From Acanthaster planci (taxonomy: Eukaryota; Echinodermata; Asteroidea; Valvatida; Acanthasteridae): a DNA stretch of 64,000 nt. Positions 12,387 through 26,481 of the stretch are shown here, piece after piece. A program made the translations under genes and the position numbers. The DNA is taken from contig NW_019091529.1 of assembly GCF_001949145.1 (NCBI RefSeq), positions 412,804 to 476,803 of the forward strand, in the 5' to 3' direction. The notes below the pieces were generated by a model. That model was not told where the DNA came from. It ran no database searches and saw nothing but the letters and a program-made list of their open reading frames with translations. The number at the start of each line of letters is the position of its first letter. Position 1 is the stretch's first letter.

Positions 12387-15300
12387 AAGGACTGGTGGCT
12401 TTGCTCTGTGATTGGCTACATTGTGCAGGACCTGCGACTGCGAGGTTATCCCTTCCTGTTAGCAAAGGTTATTTAAATTTGTTGGTCCGCCAATGGCAAT
12501 GCTTTGGCATAAGCAAAGTGTCGGCTATCTGATTAAAGCATGGCCTTGGTACAATCACAGTGTGGTAATTTATCTCACTAAGTATCACGGATAATATGTT
12601 TCAAATCATTGGTTATTTGGATCAATTTCGATGAACGAATAAAGTGTAGGTAAGTGTACGGAATAAAGTAAAGGTATCAAGTTGGTAACCACTGGTTATG
12701 TAATGCATTGAGGGAGCTCGGACGCTTGGCAGAAATTTACCTGCAATGCGCTACGCGTCGTTAGCTGTGACCCCGTGTGAAGTATTTCCTTCACTAAAAT
12801 TTGTGCAAGGCCATCAGCCCTGGTTGAGCGACGTTTTGGAAATTCGGTAAGGTTACATAAAATCCAAGGAATGCAAGGTACTGTTATAAATAAAAAGAGG
12901 CGTCAAAATAACCGCTAATTCAAACCATCTTAAAAAACAATTCAATGACGGGAAAACCTATATATAGATACACCGTGCATAGAGATAGACTCATTGGACT
13001 AAATGAGGGTAATAATTAGACTTACACTAATTCTCACTTGCATCAACGATCTCGCTTTATTACGCCAAACAAAAATTACCGAACATTAGGCCTAATCACG
13101 CGCAGAGTGGGCGTTTTCAGCAAGGGTTTGTAACTGAAAATCGGTAAAGAGTTGACTTGTGTTTTCAAACTATTTAAAATTTTTACTTTTTTCTTTGAAA
13201 TTTTTCACACAACTCCTTGTGAGTGTCGACACTGCTGGTGACCATTGTATGTTAATCATATTTTGTTCTTCATTCCACATCTTGTGCCTTATCTGGGCAA
13301 ATTGATTTCAGCCTTCACTTGGTTTTCTATCCACAAGGAAACTCGCTCATTTTTACAGCAAAACGAAACCCAAAATTCTCTCAAAATGAAGTACACCAGT
13401 ACACAGGCCAAAGTATTAAGAAACGCATTTTGTTGTCCTGAGCAGACCATTCCAAATGTTTCGGGTGTTATTCATATTGCCCAGGGAATTATCTTACAAT
13501 AATTGAATATAAAACGGGAAGACACGCGGGACATTTTGTAACTACAGCTGCATCGGAAATCCCAGAGCGAGTAGAGAGAAACTTAAAAAGTAGAATCCCT
13601 TGCGAAAGGGAAGAGCACAGGTGACCGGCAGGCAGGTGTACTTGCTGCCCGGCCAACGGCTCTTACAGGAGAAGTATTGGGACTATGAACGGAGCACACT
13701 CTGAATTCTTAACTGTAATCGCGCATAATGAGACGTTTTTCAAAAACAAAACGTCAGTAGTTGCACAGACTCTAGTAATGAAAAAGCAAACAAACAAATG
13801 GAAGAACAGAAAATGCTTTTACCAAACCTGTGCCGAATTACAGATGGTCTTCTCATTCAAGCACTATCTAGTAAGTGCTTTGAGGATGGAGTAAGATAAT
13901 ACGTATATCTGTTCCAACTACATTTCAATTCCCTATAGCCGTTTGTACATAAGCGCCACATAGGAACCAAAGGTTGCTAAACTATTACCATAGAATAGTT
14001 TGCATGGCCAAGGCTGGCCAGGACAGCTGCCATTTCAACTTAACTGTCCAATATCCAGCCCCAGATGTTGCAACATGCTTATAAAAATGGTATTTACTAT
14101 AACATAAATGCGCTTTGGAATTTGAGATTCCTGACAATCTCTCACTTTTCTATTCGAGAAGAAAAGCGCACAGAGTTGTCTGCAGCAACTGTTATCACAT
14201 AGGTCTATCCCAACTTTTTTTTCAGTCGTCAAGCTGTTTTCACAAATATTGTTTTTCCTCTGCAAAATATTATTTTCTCCAAAGCAATACAATAACTACT
14301 GGCAGATGCCTGTAATAAAAAGTTCACGTGAAAGAGCTAACCTTATCCAAAATTATCTGTCGATTGTTTTCTCGCATAGCCCATTCCCATGTGTATAACG
14401 CCCTGTCATCATAAATTACTGAAGCAAAGTATAAACCCTATAGTACGACCCCCACGATTACGTATTTCTTGTCATTTTGTTTGTCTCTGTTAAAACGTCA
14501 CATTTTAGAAGCCCTGTGGAAGAGATTGCACAAGCATTAAGGGGGTAACTGTTGCCCTGAAGTCAAGATATAACTTTCTTAGTATACCATTCCTCAATGG
14601 CCTCGATGGGATATTATACTCAAATAATAACATGACTTAAATATTGCATACATCCAAGAGCCGTAGGTTTGTCTGTGTAAAGGGCTCAAAGTGAAAACTA
14701 TATTGTGAAGTTTTGGGACATTGCAACGTTTGGTTTACTGAAGTAACGAGGCGTTCAGTATAAGGCAGAATCGGAACACAAGTCTCAAGGTTTAGTTTTA
14801 GAACGGCTTTAAGGCTTCGGAGTAATTCGAGCTGGAATTGTTTCATGTGGCAAACATGTGCAGAAAAACTCTGACTTTCAGACTACTCCTTGTCAACTGG
14901 ATTACAATAAGGCATCAAGATGCTTACATTAATTTTTTCAAGAGAGAGGGCAGATTTCAAATTCAAGCCGCGCAAAAGCCTCCTGACTGTATCTGTACTG
15001 GTGTGAAACTCCTGATGTCTCTTTAGTTAGTTGTTTCTGAAAAAATGCAGCTGCAAAGCATTTGGACGAGGCTGCTTCTCCAGAGTGATTCTTAGCCATG
15101 ATTTTTTTTATCTTCTCTTATTAAATAAAACTGGCTCCCTGTCTTGTCGTTGGGTGGCCAATGACCACATGCACAAATAAGAAAGACAACGTAACAAAAT
15201 CAATGACAACCTACTCATTATTAAACAACCCACGGTTAAACTAAGCAGACGTATTCACGCAGTTTTCTGGCAGTCGTCTGCATACTTTTATTGATGTTAG

Positions 15301-18300
15301 CCAAGGGCAGAAGCAATGACGTCAACTAATAAAGGATACACTCTATGGTTTCAAGGCAAGCCTCAGTAATTAGCGCTGTCTTTAGAAACTACTGAGCATC
15401 GGAATGACGCCATAAAGAAATTTTAGGGAATCATTACAAAAGCAACATTTTTCTCACCCGTGCTGTTTTTACTCCATTTTTAACATTTTTCCAACCCTTT
15501 CGTACACAGACTTATCTTACAAAGTCCCGTTATTTTTTTCACTGCAATTGTTGTTAAATTACAATTCATTTCTTCCACGTGCGCATAATTTGGCGTCGAA
15601 ATTCCCTGTGATCTGATCAGGTATTTGCACTGTATAAAACAATCAGCTAACTGACTTTAAAGGAAGCCAAAATATTTCAATCGTACATTTCCTTATAAAA
15701 TTTCCCTCCAACGTTCTCTCCTATATAGAAACATTTTATGTTGTCGTCCTTATTACACAGATGCTTTCCGTTGATACAGTTTTCCCAACTGCTGAGCTAA
15801 ACTGTACGCCTGGCCTTAATTCCCCACTTAGCCAGCGTAATATCGATTGCAAAATTAATTCCAGCAGGCCCGGAATTTTCTCAGTAATTTCAAATGAGTA
15901 ACAAGGGAGAGTCAAGCTTGCTGTGACTTCGATTTTGTCGATTATTTTGTCTAAAGAATCTATCCAAATTGATATTGAAACGTAATTTTCACATAATTCT
16001 GTTTGAAAGAGTTTTCCAAAATTCCGTATTAATTTGTACACTGGATAGACCTAATACAAAAACTCTTATAAGCTTCCAATGCGTCTGTTGAAATAATAGT
16101 TAATTGGTATTTCAGTTCAAATGTCCAATGTTAATTCTCCGTTGCAAATAGATATTTCAAAACCGATTATTCACAGTATAGGCAGGGAAATTAAGATTTG
16201 TTAATTTGAGTAGCCCTATTCTTTTTCCTAAAAGTGTCATTAAATGTTTTACGAATATGGACACTTCTAAAAAGCTATAGAATTGTGGAGGGAAACCCAC
16301 AGATAATATACTGCGAAGCATTCAAGGATTTTCCGTCCAACCACGTTCTATTCGATTCAGCCAATATTAAAAGTTGGTTAAGAGGAAATTTAAAGAGTAG
16401 GCCTAAGTTTAAACAAAGTGGGGAATTGGGAAATGCAAACAGGAAAAGTCTATTCTTTGCAAAAGAAAATGAACACACACGATACGCTTTTTACATTTCA
16501 TAGCAACGCCATTATAAAAAAATGAAATAACTAGTCGCTGTCTCACATTATGCCATTTTGTCTATCTCGTGTGTAATCAAAAATATTTGGGCAAAACGTT
16601 AAAAGGCCAGAAAAACTGTAGTGGTCTATATCACATCCCGTGTCCGCAAAATTATTTGGCAAACTGAAGAGGGCCTGCGCGCTAAAATAATTACCGTCTG
16701 GCAGTCGATATCATGTTATCATCCAAGTGCAAATTAACTCGCTGGGTCTCGCTCGCCGTTTTCTAAGTATTAATATTTGCTGACGTAACTTAATAAACCC
16801 AAAGCCTGGCATGCATCGATAACATTCACTTTATTAACATTGATTCGGACAGCGTTGGCCCATTAGGCACGCATAGCAGAACGCGCTGCGCTGGGCACCC
16901 AGCCCCTACGGATCCAAGGTGTTAAAGCCTCTGCAGCAGACCAAGGTATCAAATTATGGCGATAGTGCTTTTATGTGCAGGCATTTTAAAGTGGATCGTT
17001 GTTAACGGCTGTTGACACATGCCTTTCTCTAAAAGCTCGAAGTGGAGCAAATATTCTAGACTTTAGAGAAACCACAGCAGGGTAGTGGTTGTGCAACATA
17101 CTTGCAGCTAGTGGGAGAGAGAGGTGCTGGGAGAAAGAATTATGCTAAACAACAATTGACTTTTACTTTTAAGAAAAATTTTCCTGTATTCCTTAAAAAT
17201 TATTTAAAACCGCGTTTCTTTTACAAAATTTAAATGTCTAGAATTTAAATCATCTTATTTCTGTGTCTCAGCTAAGAAAATGCACTTTGTATCAAAGAAG
17301 TCAAAAGACCAATTTCCATTTAACAAGAGCAACTGAAAAAAATCCGGACCTTTTGTGTGGATGGAAGAAGAAACTCTTGTTCTAACATGCACTTTCTCCG
17401 TTTTCAGCTCAAATTTCTTTTCTCATCGACAGATCTCTACTCGAGAATTATTGTATCTAAAAGTTCGAATAACCTACAAATATTTTCCAGTAAAGTTTAA
17501 GATGGGTGTCAACGCCTGCTTCTCTTACATCGAACCAATCCCTGCCTCAATCGGAAAACATCATGCGCACTTAATTTGATGAGTTTTCATTTTCACCTCG
17601 TTTAGGATTCAAGACGTTTCCGAATTAGTCACTCTCCGAAATGTGTCCCTGAAATCCTTGCTGCTGCATCTCCAGCAAGACGGTCAGCGGAGGATATTTT
17701 CCCACTCCCTCCTGCCTTAGATTGAAAACGGCGCCTGAAGTTAAACCGCAGCAAACAGCGCGAGAGGGACTCAGGCATGCTCAATTTTTGTGCGATGACA
17801 GCTGACAAGTGCCGCACGCGTACACGCCTCTGGGCCAGGAATGTGTTGGCGGAACCCGAGTCTTAAATTTGCTCTACATTTTTTTTGAGGGGGGTGAGGT
17901 TCAAGGGGTTGCATTTCACGGCCTGAATCCTATCGGGATAGCCGAACCATTAACAATTTGGTCGTCAGATATATTTTTGGATTATACAAATGTCCAGGTA
18001 GGAGTCGGATCTTTACGGAATCAAGTGCTTTTTTCAGCACACACACACAAAATCAGTGTGTCAAAACCATTTAAAAGGGAAAAGGGCTTCTTCTTTACAT
18101 TTTATAAGAATTTTCTAATGTGTCACGTCACGAAAATGTTCATTATAGGTTCATTCTTATGCTTCGAAATTATATTTTTTATATAACCCCCCATTTCAAA
18201 AATTGCAAGCTAACAACGGGGCAGGATGCAAATACCCTAATGCTACTTCCAAAGCAGTCTGTGTATATTTTCACGGCTTTTAGGGTAATGAAGCCACAGC

Positions 18301-21300
18301 CAGACTGCTTTTCATCAGGAGGACTGTTCGAGAAACACTCATGTCGCGCAGAGAACAGCGACCGTTGAACATCACCCCCATCAGTCCTACAGTGACCGCA
18401 TAAGAGGATGCGTTACATGTCCAAAGTAACCCGTTCGCACCCCAAGGTTAATTAAAGTAAAGACCTGCGACGTGATGATAGGATACAAGGAAACACGATG
18501 CCGTATTACATCGCTGTCACTCAATCCACACATCCTCGTCAGTGCTGACTTTCTCTGCATTAAAGAGCGAGGTCCTGCGCTTGGCAATATTCGTGCCCGA
18601 AAATTGTACATTATTTACCTTTTTGAAGTCGTGCAAGGCTAAAACAGACCCATCCTGAATTCGGCTCCTCGTAGAACTCTTCGCTTGTATTCTTGTACAT
18701 TTCTGTAGCAGTCCTCAGATCAGAAATGGTACGTATGTAATTACACTGCGATAATGAGCATTTTATTAAAACAAATACTCGCGATTATGTGGAAACAAAA
18801 CTCAAAAAATTTACAAGACATTGTTGATATGTGATGTACCGTATCACCGCATTGGTGAATATTCCACGCGCGTAATCTTCACACCTGTGAAACCATGCTC
18901 ATATCAATTTTGCGACATGACTTAAAAACATTATTTGCAGTTTTTACAAGTACGTAAATGTAAATGAAATTTATAATATAATACGAAAGGGACATTGAAC
19001 TAATTAGTCTTTTTGTTGCTTTGCTCAGTAGACGCTACAAAAATAGTCACAAGTAAAATAAATTCAAAATAACAAAAGACGATGCACCTGTTTATTGAAA
19101 ACAAATCATTTAATCATAAATATCTAGGAATAAAAAGTTCGGTAAATCGACAAACAAAGTTTGATTATGAAGGAAGGGACGCCTGCCGTTCAAAACCGGA
19201 TGATTAGTTATCGTTACCAGTCTTAACCGCGGACGCGTCCTCCAGCACTACGAGGCAGCTGCTTCGGTTTCCGCGTGAGAACGCCACGCTAAGGAAACGA
19301 CTCCTTATCCGTCGGCTTTTCAGTCAACACCGATAATTTACGGTAATGTCATATTCACCCGGTCCATTCTTAGTTCCATTGTCAGCGTCTCATCATCGTG
19401 GCAATTATAGCTAAAAGTGCATTGTATTTGACGGGTTACTCGGTGCCATTAAAGTGGATTCAGTCAGATTAAGACAGCGACCGTTGTACGCAGTTCGAAA
19501 GAAAAAGACGATTTTTTTTCATTCAGCCTACAAGCTTTACGATAACTAATGATTGAAAAATTGATTCAAAGGGTTGTGTGATTGCATTTAAACATTCTGC
19601 TCTCAAAGAAATGGCCCTTTTATACTTTTACACCTCGAGACGAGCATATGCAATGGGACCCGTCGTCTCAACTACATGCAGTTCAGTGATTGAGACCGTG
19701 TATCTTGGTATGTGTAAAACATATGCCAAGTTGAAAACACGAAGAAAGCACGTTTTAACTGTTACCAATTAATATTAGAAATATAATTTACATAAGATAT
19801 GTGATTGTGATTACATTCAAACCTATTGCATCATATTATTTTTGTCATATGGAGCAGTGTAATAGTCGTGAGTCCACTGTGACCGCAACTTTAACCAACC
19901 CACCGTCGTTAACAACAAAATAATGTGACTCTTTCTCTTTACATGAGATGGCAATATCATCTCTTGACATGGAGTAGCCGGTCTCTGCTTGGTACTTTGT
20001 CATAAACTTGCCCAAACCTCAGAAGTGGCACAGTTATTTCACGCTATACCCATTTCCCATTTATTTAATCAATCACAAAAAAAGATTCCTCTCATAAGTG
20101 TTTAAAAAGCGTTTCTGAAACCCAAACAGTGAAAGAGAGGAATTAAACGTCAGACTTGGCCACACTGCTTATTCAGATAAAAAGTATACTCTTTTGGTTG
20201 AACAAACCCGGAGTTCAATCCAATTTCGATATGAAATTTCAACACAAAATTCATAACACCAAGGACTATTGGAATACATACACATGTACATGGCAGCTGC
20301 TGCACAAAAATGCACGTTGACCACATACAGGGGTTTCTGATAAATATATAAAAAGTGATATTACAATTTCTCATATTCAGACTTGACGATCTCTGGGCCA
20401 ATAAACCGAGTACATTCGGGTGTTCTTAAGAAACTACCAGCCCTTATTTAATCAGTTCCAGGGGAAAAAATACACAGGTTGAAGTGCGTACGTGTTTTGT
20501 CGATTCTGTTTGCGCCTGGTTGATTTCGGAGAAATGGACAACCCTAGCTTTTCAACTTTTTTTCGTATGAAGATAATTCATAAAGAAATTTTCCTCTTTC
20601 GAAGCGGCAAATTTTAGTAAAGCTTGAGCTCTTTTGCAGGCGGGAAGGAGCGTTTGAAAGAGTGAGGGTGCTTGCAATTCCTTTACGAAAGGTCATCACT
20701 ACATAGGCATATAGGAAAAGATTTCACTTGGCACTGTAATAACACTTCGGGTTCACCAGGAACAGCGTTCCGTCAACAGGCCATGTTTTATTCATCATAT
20801 CAGGGGCGCGCTTCACGGCACTTGAAGTTTCTCTCTTTCCCCTGACTGCCCGCTGGCCGTGTAAAGAGCAGTGCCACGCTGTGGTCGAAAGGGGGCATTT
20901 TATTTCAACAAGACAAGAGTGCGGGGCTTCGTCCTGGGGCCGGGGACACAGACCCGGGGAGGTGACTTTCAAGTGCGTTTCTCAACGGCATTGATTGTGT
21001 ATTGGATCTCCTTTTCTAACTCGAGCCTTCTGTAATTGTATCCCATGCAAGGGCGAAAACGATAATAGGTTCCTGTGCTATCCTCACGAAATCTTGCAAA
21101 TAAAATCAAAGGTGCAAAGAAAACACGAGGAATTGCGAAAACGTGACGTTTGGAAAGAGTTATTCGGTTATTTTCAAAAAGTTGCCCACGCATCACACAA
21201 AGTTATAGTTGGCTCTATGTAGCATTCTGTTAAAAGATCAAAGTTTTGACAAAATCCGCTTTGCATTACTTTTGACGAGCTATGGTATGGGAGTTACAAC

Positions 21301-24300
21301 TAAAGGCCTGATCCCGATATTCACTTCATGTCAACTAAAGCAATCACTTACAACAGTAGAAAAACAAGTATTTCAATTAGAAAATAAGTTTGTAATGCAC
21401 TGTGAGCAGCTGTGCTTCAAGCAATGAAGGATTGAGTAAAATGATGAACACACATTATTGAGACAATCATTTACACCCAGAAAAGTCAATTATCAAATTT
21501 TAAAAAGAAAGGGAAACAAACGAGGTAATGCCTTTTGCTACATTCCCCCTTTATTATTAAACTTTAAATTTGCTTCATATCTGAATATCCAAAGACAAAA
21601 AAATCATTACGAGTGTATATTTTCCTCTCGGGAAAGGTGAAGCAAAAATGGTTGGAGAAAACCCTGTTACGATAAATCACAATAATCATTTAACCGTGCA
21701 ACGGTTATCTCAATTTTCCGCGGAATTAGAAGTGGCAGGTCTCTTCCTCTGGCCGTTCCGGTCGATTTGATTTCCCGACAAAACCGTTTCCCTCATCTTG
21801 TCACGGCCTGCCGTGCCTACAGAACAAGAGTATGATTCGGGAAACGGAAGTGTTTGCCGAACACTTTCTTCACTGAGACTCAAACGGGCAGAGCCTGGCG
21901 TATTTACTGTGACAACACAAAACACTTTTGTCTACAGTGAGCTTATTAAAATGGCCTTCGCCTATTGAACTCCGTGAAACATATCCCATCATTACTACCA
22001 TAAACGGCAGCCAATCGGTTACAGTCTGTATTCTGCAGTCTGCTTAATTAAGGTTTTTTATTTATTTATTCACTAAGGGCTAAAAGCCTTTGAGTGGTTT
22101 ATGCAAATGATGCAAACAAGACTTCAAGTCCATACCTCGTGCTTTACTTTTCGTATTGTTAATGCGACTTATTTCTCAACCCGTTTTTCTGTGGAAAGTA
22201 CTGATGTCAGTACAATGTTAAAATAGTCACTGTTTCTTCGCAATTTTTCACTTTTATAATCTATGTGATAGAAAACCTTTAACAAGTAGGCCAAGCTACA
22301 ACTACTATAGTGGGAATAGTACTTACTCTTTCTTCGATTTAATATGTATCACGGATTTGTGAACAATCACGTTATACAAAACAATAGTTCATTTATGACT
22401 TTATATCTTTATATTTATCTGAAACTATTTCCGAAGTACAATGCAGATATAAAAATGATACTGAAAAGGGAGAAGAAAGAAGGAATTTCCCTTGTTTTTA
22501 CTACTTTCAGAAAATAAAATGAAAGCAATTATTTCAACATGAATCTTCCATTTTTCTCCTGAAACCATTCCCTTCATCACAACAATTTGAACTCGACAAA
22601 AATAATGCTACAAAATAGAATTGTGTGAACTGGAGATAAAGGACTCACCTGGAATATATGGAAACCGCTTAGAATGATAGCAAGACTAAACCGAGCTGTG
22701 AGAGAGAAGTCGAAACAATTCCAACACCCCAAAAATGAGTAACTGTTAGGAAGGTGCGTTTGTCATGTGTCAGACCACCTCACGCCTGACGTATATTACT
22801 GAGACACGACTCTCATTGGTCCTCAGCCCAGCATTGATTATCATGACTGCGTATTGATTCCCTTTTTGATGATTAGCTGCCTACGAGACCCATGGGCATG
22901 CGTGGTGAGAGGCAGGCGGCATTGCAATGCGCAGATAAAAGCTTGGGGGGGAACTGAAGTACCGAGTAATTTGTGAAATTGTCATTAGGACTTGGGTGGA
23001 ATATCGTGAGGAACGACGACAGACTAGGAGTGAGGGCGAGCTGGGTGGATGAAAGAAGGCATGAAATGGAATAAGGTGAAACGGGAAAGGCAAGCCCGCC
23101 GGAAGGGAATAGGCCTAATAGGAGGATTACGAGGGTCCATCAATTGCATGTTACGAGTGCAAGATCAGGCAATACTTAGGTGTGGTAAATAGCAGCGTTC
23201 GTGGTGGTAAAGAGCAACAATGGCAGACTAAAAAATGTACACCAAAACTAAAATTGAAAATTTATATAATAATATTTCTATAATAGAAATAACTTGCAAT
23301 CAGCATCTCAAGCAATTAATTAATCAGAACTGCCCAAAACTATGAATGGTAAATTAAAATTCGAACTCCTTAAAACTGTTCAAGCGACGTTTTGTTCAGA
23401 CGGATACTTTAGTTTCAGTCAACTTCAAAAACACACCACTAATGTAATGCACCAGTAATTTATCCACAAACACATTCATCTGCAAAAACAAATCCGTCTT
23501 CCATCAAAGCAAACGGATGTTCCGAGCCATCACCATAACTAGGACCTGCTGCGCCTCAAACGACACAACTACATGCATCATTTGCCTTACCTGGAGCAAA
23601 TTATGTAAAAACACTGTGGGCTTTGTCATAACAGTCATAATGGAATTGCACTGGGGCTCGTCAATCTGACGTCCAGCTGGAATTGTTTACAGTAACTGGT
23701 AAGAAAGTTATTTGACAGGTAAAGGATATCTGCAGCAAACCTGAACGAGACAAGCCATGAACAAAGCAATACCTCCCAAATTAATCTGGTCAGTAGGGCC
23801 TGGTGACACTACCCAAAACTGATTGATACATGACATTTACTGTTTGAACGAAATTAACAAGGTATTAAAGTTTTGTTAGTGCCTTGTCAATGAACAAAAA
23901 TAAAAGAATACAATGTCTTTTCTTTCGTAAATTGGACAAAAATGTTTTCATTTTTATTAAACATCATTGAACGTTTAACGTCGATTATTAGTTTCACATG
24001 AAACAATTTGTGACTCAAACCCAAGATCAAATTTGTGAAATCGTTAGAAAACTTGAAACTGACGTTGTTTTGTCTGTAGCAAACTGAGTGACCAAATAAC
24101 AAAACGTTAAATTCAATTCACCAATAATAATTAAGTTAAAATGATAATAGCGCTTCTATCACAGAATGTCCAGCCGGCTACCATTTTGTTTAATCTCGTT
24201 CTTATCAAACTCTAGACCTCAGTTACCTACACCGACAACAGAACGGCAAGGTTATTTACTCAACAAAGAAAATTATGCTTCAACAGCACAACCATTAACA

Positions 24301-26400
24301 TATCAGTGTGGAACTCTTGGACTCGTGAAATTTATTCTTCACCCTTACGTCATAAAGCATAAAACATAATAGCACCGTGCATGACAATAACTTCAAATGT
24401 GTTGCATTCTTCATAACGCAATCGGATCATTTAAAATAGGGATCGAACTTGTTGTATATCATAAAATAAGTGCATCTGTGCCCAGCAAATTCAAGGAAAA
24501 GAAAGGTCAAGTTAAAAATAGTATACAAAGACAACACTATTCTCCGATGCAGTTACATGTTTCTAATTTACCTGTTTTCACACGTTTTACATTCACAAGA
24601 TTTTTAATAGAAACCTGCATTATGTCCAAAAAGCTTGGTAGCAACTCGTTAATATACAATACGTAGAGGAGCAGAGTGGAACGCCTCTGCTTCAGATTAG
24701 GAAATAACGTAACACATTGCTTCCTCGTGAACAACTTGCTGCTTTGGCATTATAGGCAGCTGCATAAATAAATCCGTATTATGAAATCTGCATGAAGAAA
24801 ATACTTTAAACGCTAAACCAGACGTCTCAGAGAATGCCTTTCTGTACGCTAAAATGGCCCAGTTCACCTACCGATCATGCTCGAAGTTTCGCCGACATTT
24901 CCAGTACCTCCAAAATATCTGCAAAGTTAACATGGAAAGGTTCGCTTATACTCCTCGTAAGGCATCATTTTGTACATTGTTATTTACATGTATATTTATT
25001 GTCTACATTACTATGTACTGACATGAACGTGAAATAAAAAAGGAAAACAGCTTACAGTTATTTACATGTTTTTGAAAAGGGTGGGGCTGAGTTGATTTGT
25101 GACTATAATAGGGATTCAGTTGCGCTTGAGTTGGGTGATTTTCGTAGTTCATTGAGATGATTGATAATCTCGATCACCAACTCAGTCGTCTCGTCTGTAA
25201 CACAACTTAACTTTTAAACAATGTCAAGTAATTTTTTTTACAAACTAGTTGGCATTACCGAGATACACTGGCCTAGGCCTATATTGTGGAGTTTATCTAA
25301 GTATTACGGGATTTTTCATCTCTACGTGGAAAAATTGAAAGCGTGTGCATTATTTTGTAGACTTCAGGAGGCATCATTGAGGTTTCAGATGAAAGAGAAA
25401 ATTTAAAAAGTGGAATAAGATCTTCTACATGTGAGGAAAGTATTGCAGACACCTTTGCAGTGATACACTGTCTGAGACTCTAGCATCGAGTAGACAGGTG
25501 GTATGGCAGAGGCTCTTTATGCAGCCATAGCCCCTGTGCTAATTCCGTCAGAATGAACACGCGTGCGCTGTCGACTGCGTAATTAGTACCGATTTGCAAT
25601 AACATGGTGACGATTGATTACCCATCATGCATCGGGTGGCTGGAATGAGCAAGGGTAGATTTTAGAGCATAGATTTGTAAGTTAAAGTATGCCAAATGGA
25701 ACTAATTCCGGTAAAGTAGTGGCAAATTTGTCAGGTTAACAACAGAACGGACCTGAGGATAAATTTGCATACCAAAATATTTTTTCCATTAAGCTTACAA
25801 CAAAACACATTAAAAAGATTCTTTAGAATCGTCATATAATGAAAAAAGGTTAGAAGAGGCGTAGCAAATTACATCAACATTCATGGTCTGCAACAACAAT
25901 GGTGTTAATAAGCATTCACGGACCGCACTCAGAAATAAATTTTGTCGAAGATTATGATTAACACTTAAAAAAAATGAAAGCAAATGTAGCAAATTTATGG
26001 CCGTTGGTAATCACAGATACCAATGCTTTAATTGATTTCTTTTAAACAGCAAAACGCGCAAAACCCTTGCCGCAGTACAGTGTAGCATGGCAGAACCACG
26101 GCGAAGCTGTGTGTTCCATCCTTCTCTCGTGTTTGGTTGTTTGTGACAAGCCGTCGTCTGTATAAGAATCCCCAATAGTCGTAGATCATGCTCCTAGTAA
26201 AGGTTCAAATCCTTGTTTTCGGGTTTAAATCCTCGATGAACCTAAACTCGTGCTCAGTGTTAATTCTATTATTCCTGTTATTCAAAGACTCGTTGTAAAA
26301 TCAGACTATCCAGCAAAAAACTGAATACAGTCAGATGTATTTGTCCACCGGCCTTAATTGGCAATTAGCTCTAAGTGCTCTAGATTGTTTTACCTAACTG

Positions 26401-26481
26401 AGTACTTAAAGTACTGAAACCCCGCAGTCGCTTTATTGGTCTCCAGCTAGTAAATGGTGTATTTACGCCAACTGCGGGGTT
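26401..26481. repeat. nested inverted repeats
   Basis: The arms AACCCCGCAGT (26418-26428) and ACTGCGGGGTT (26471-26481) are perfect 11-bp complements around a 42-nt loop. The loop itself holds GTAAAT...ATTTAC. Immediately left lies a palindrome, AGTACTT-A-AAGTACT (26401-26415). It may be the core of a fold-back element, but no target-site duplication was identified. Confidence 0.5.

Noticed and set aside
13610-13660. Possible hairpin in CCGGCAGGCAGG...CTTGCTGCCCGG
   Set aside because: The arms match only partly, so it is no better than expected for GC-rich sequence.
26190-26215. GGTTCAAATCC, resembling a tRNA B box
   Set aside because: No box A at suitable spacing and no cloverleaf could be formed.
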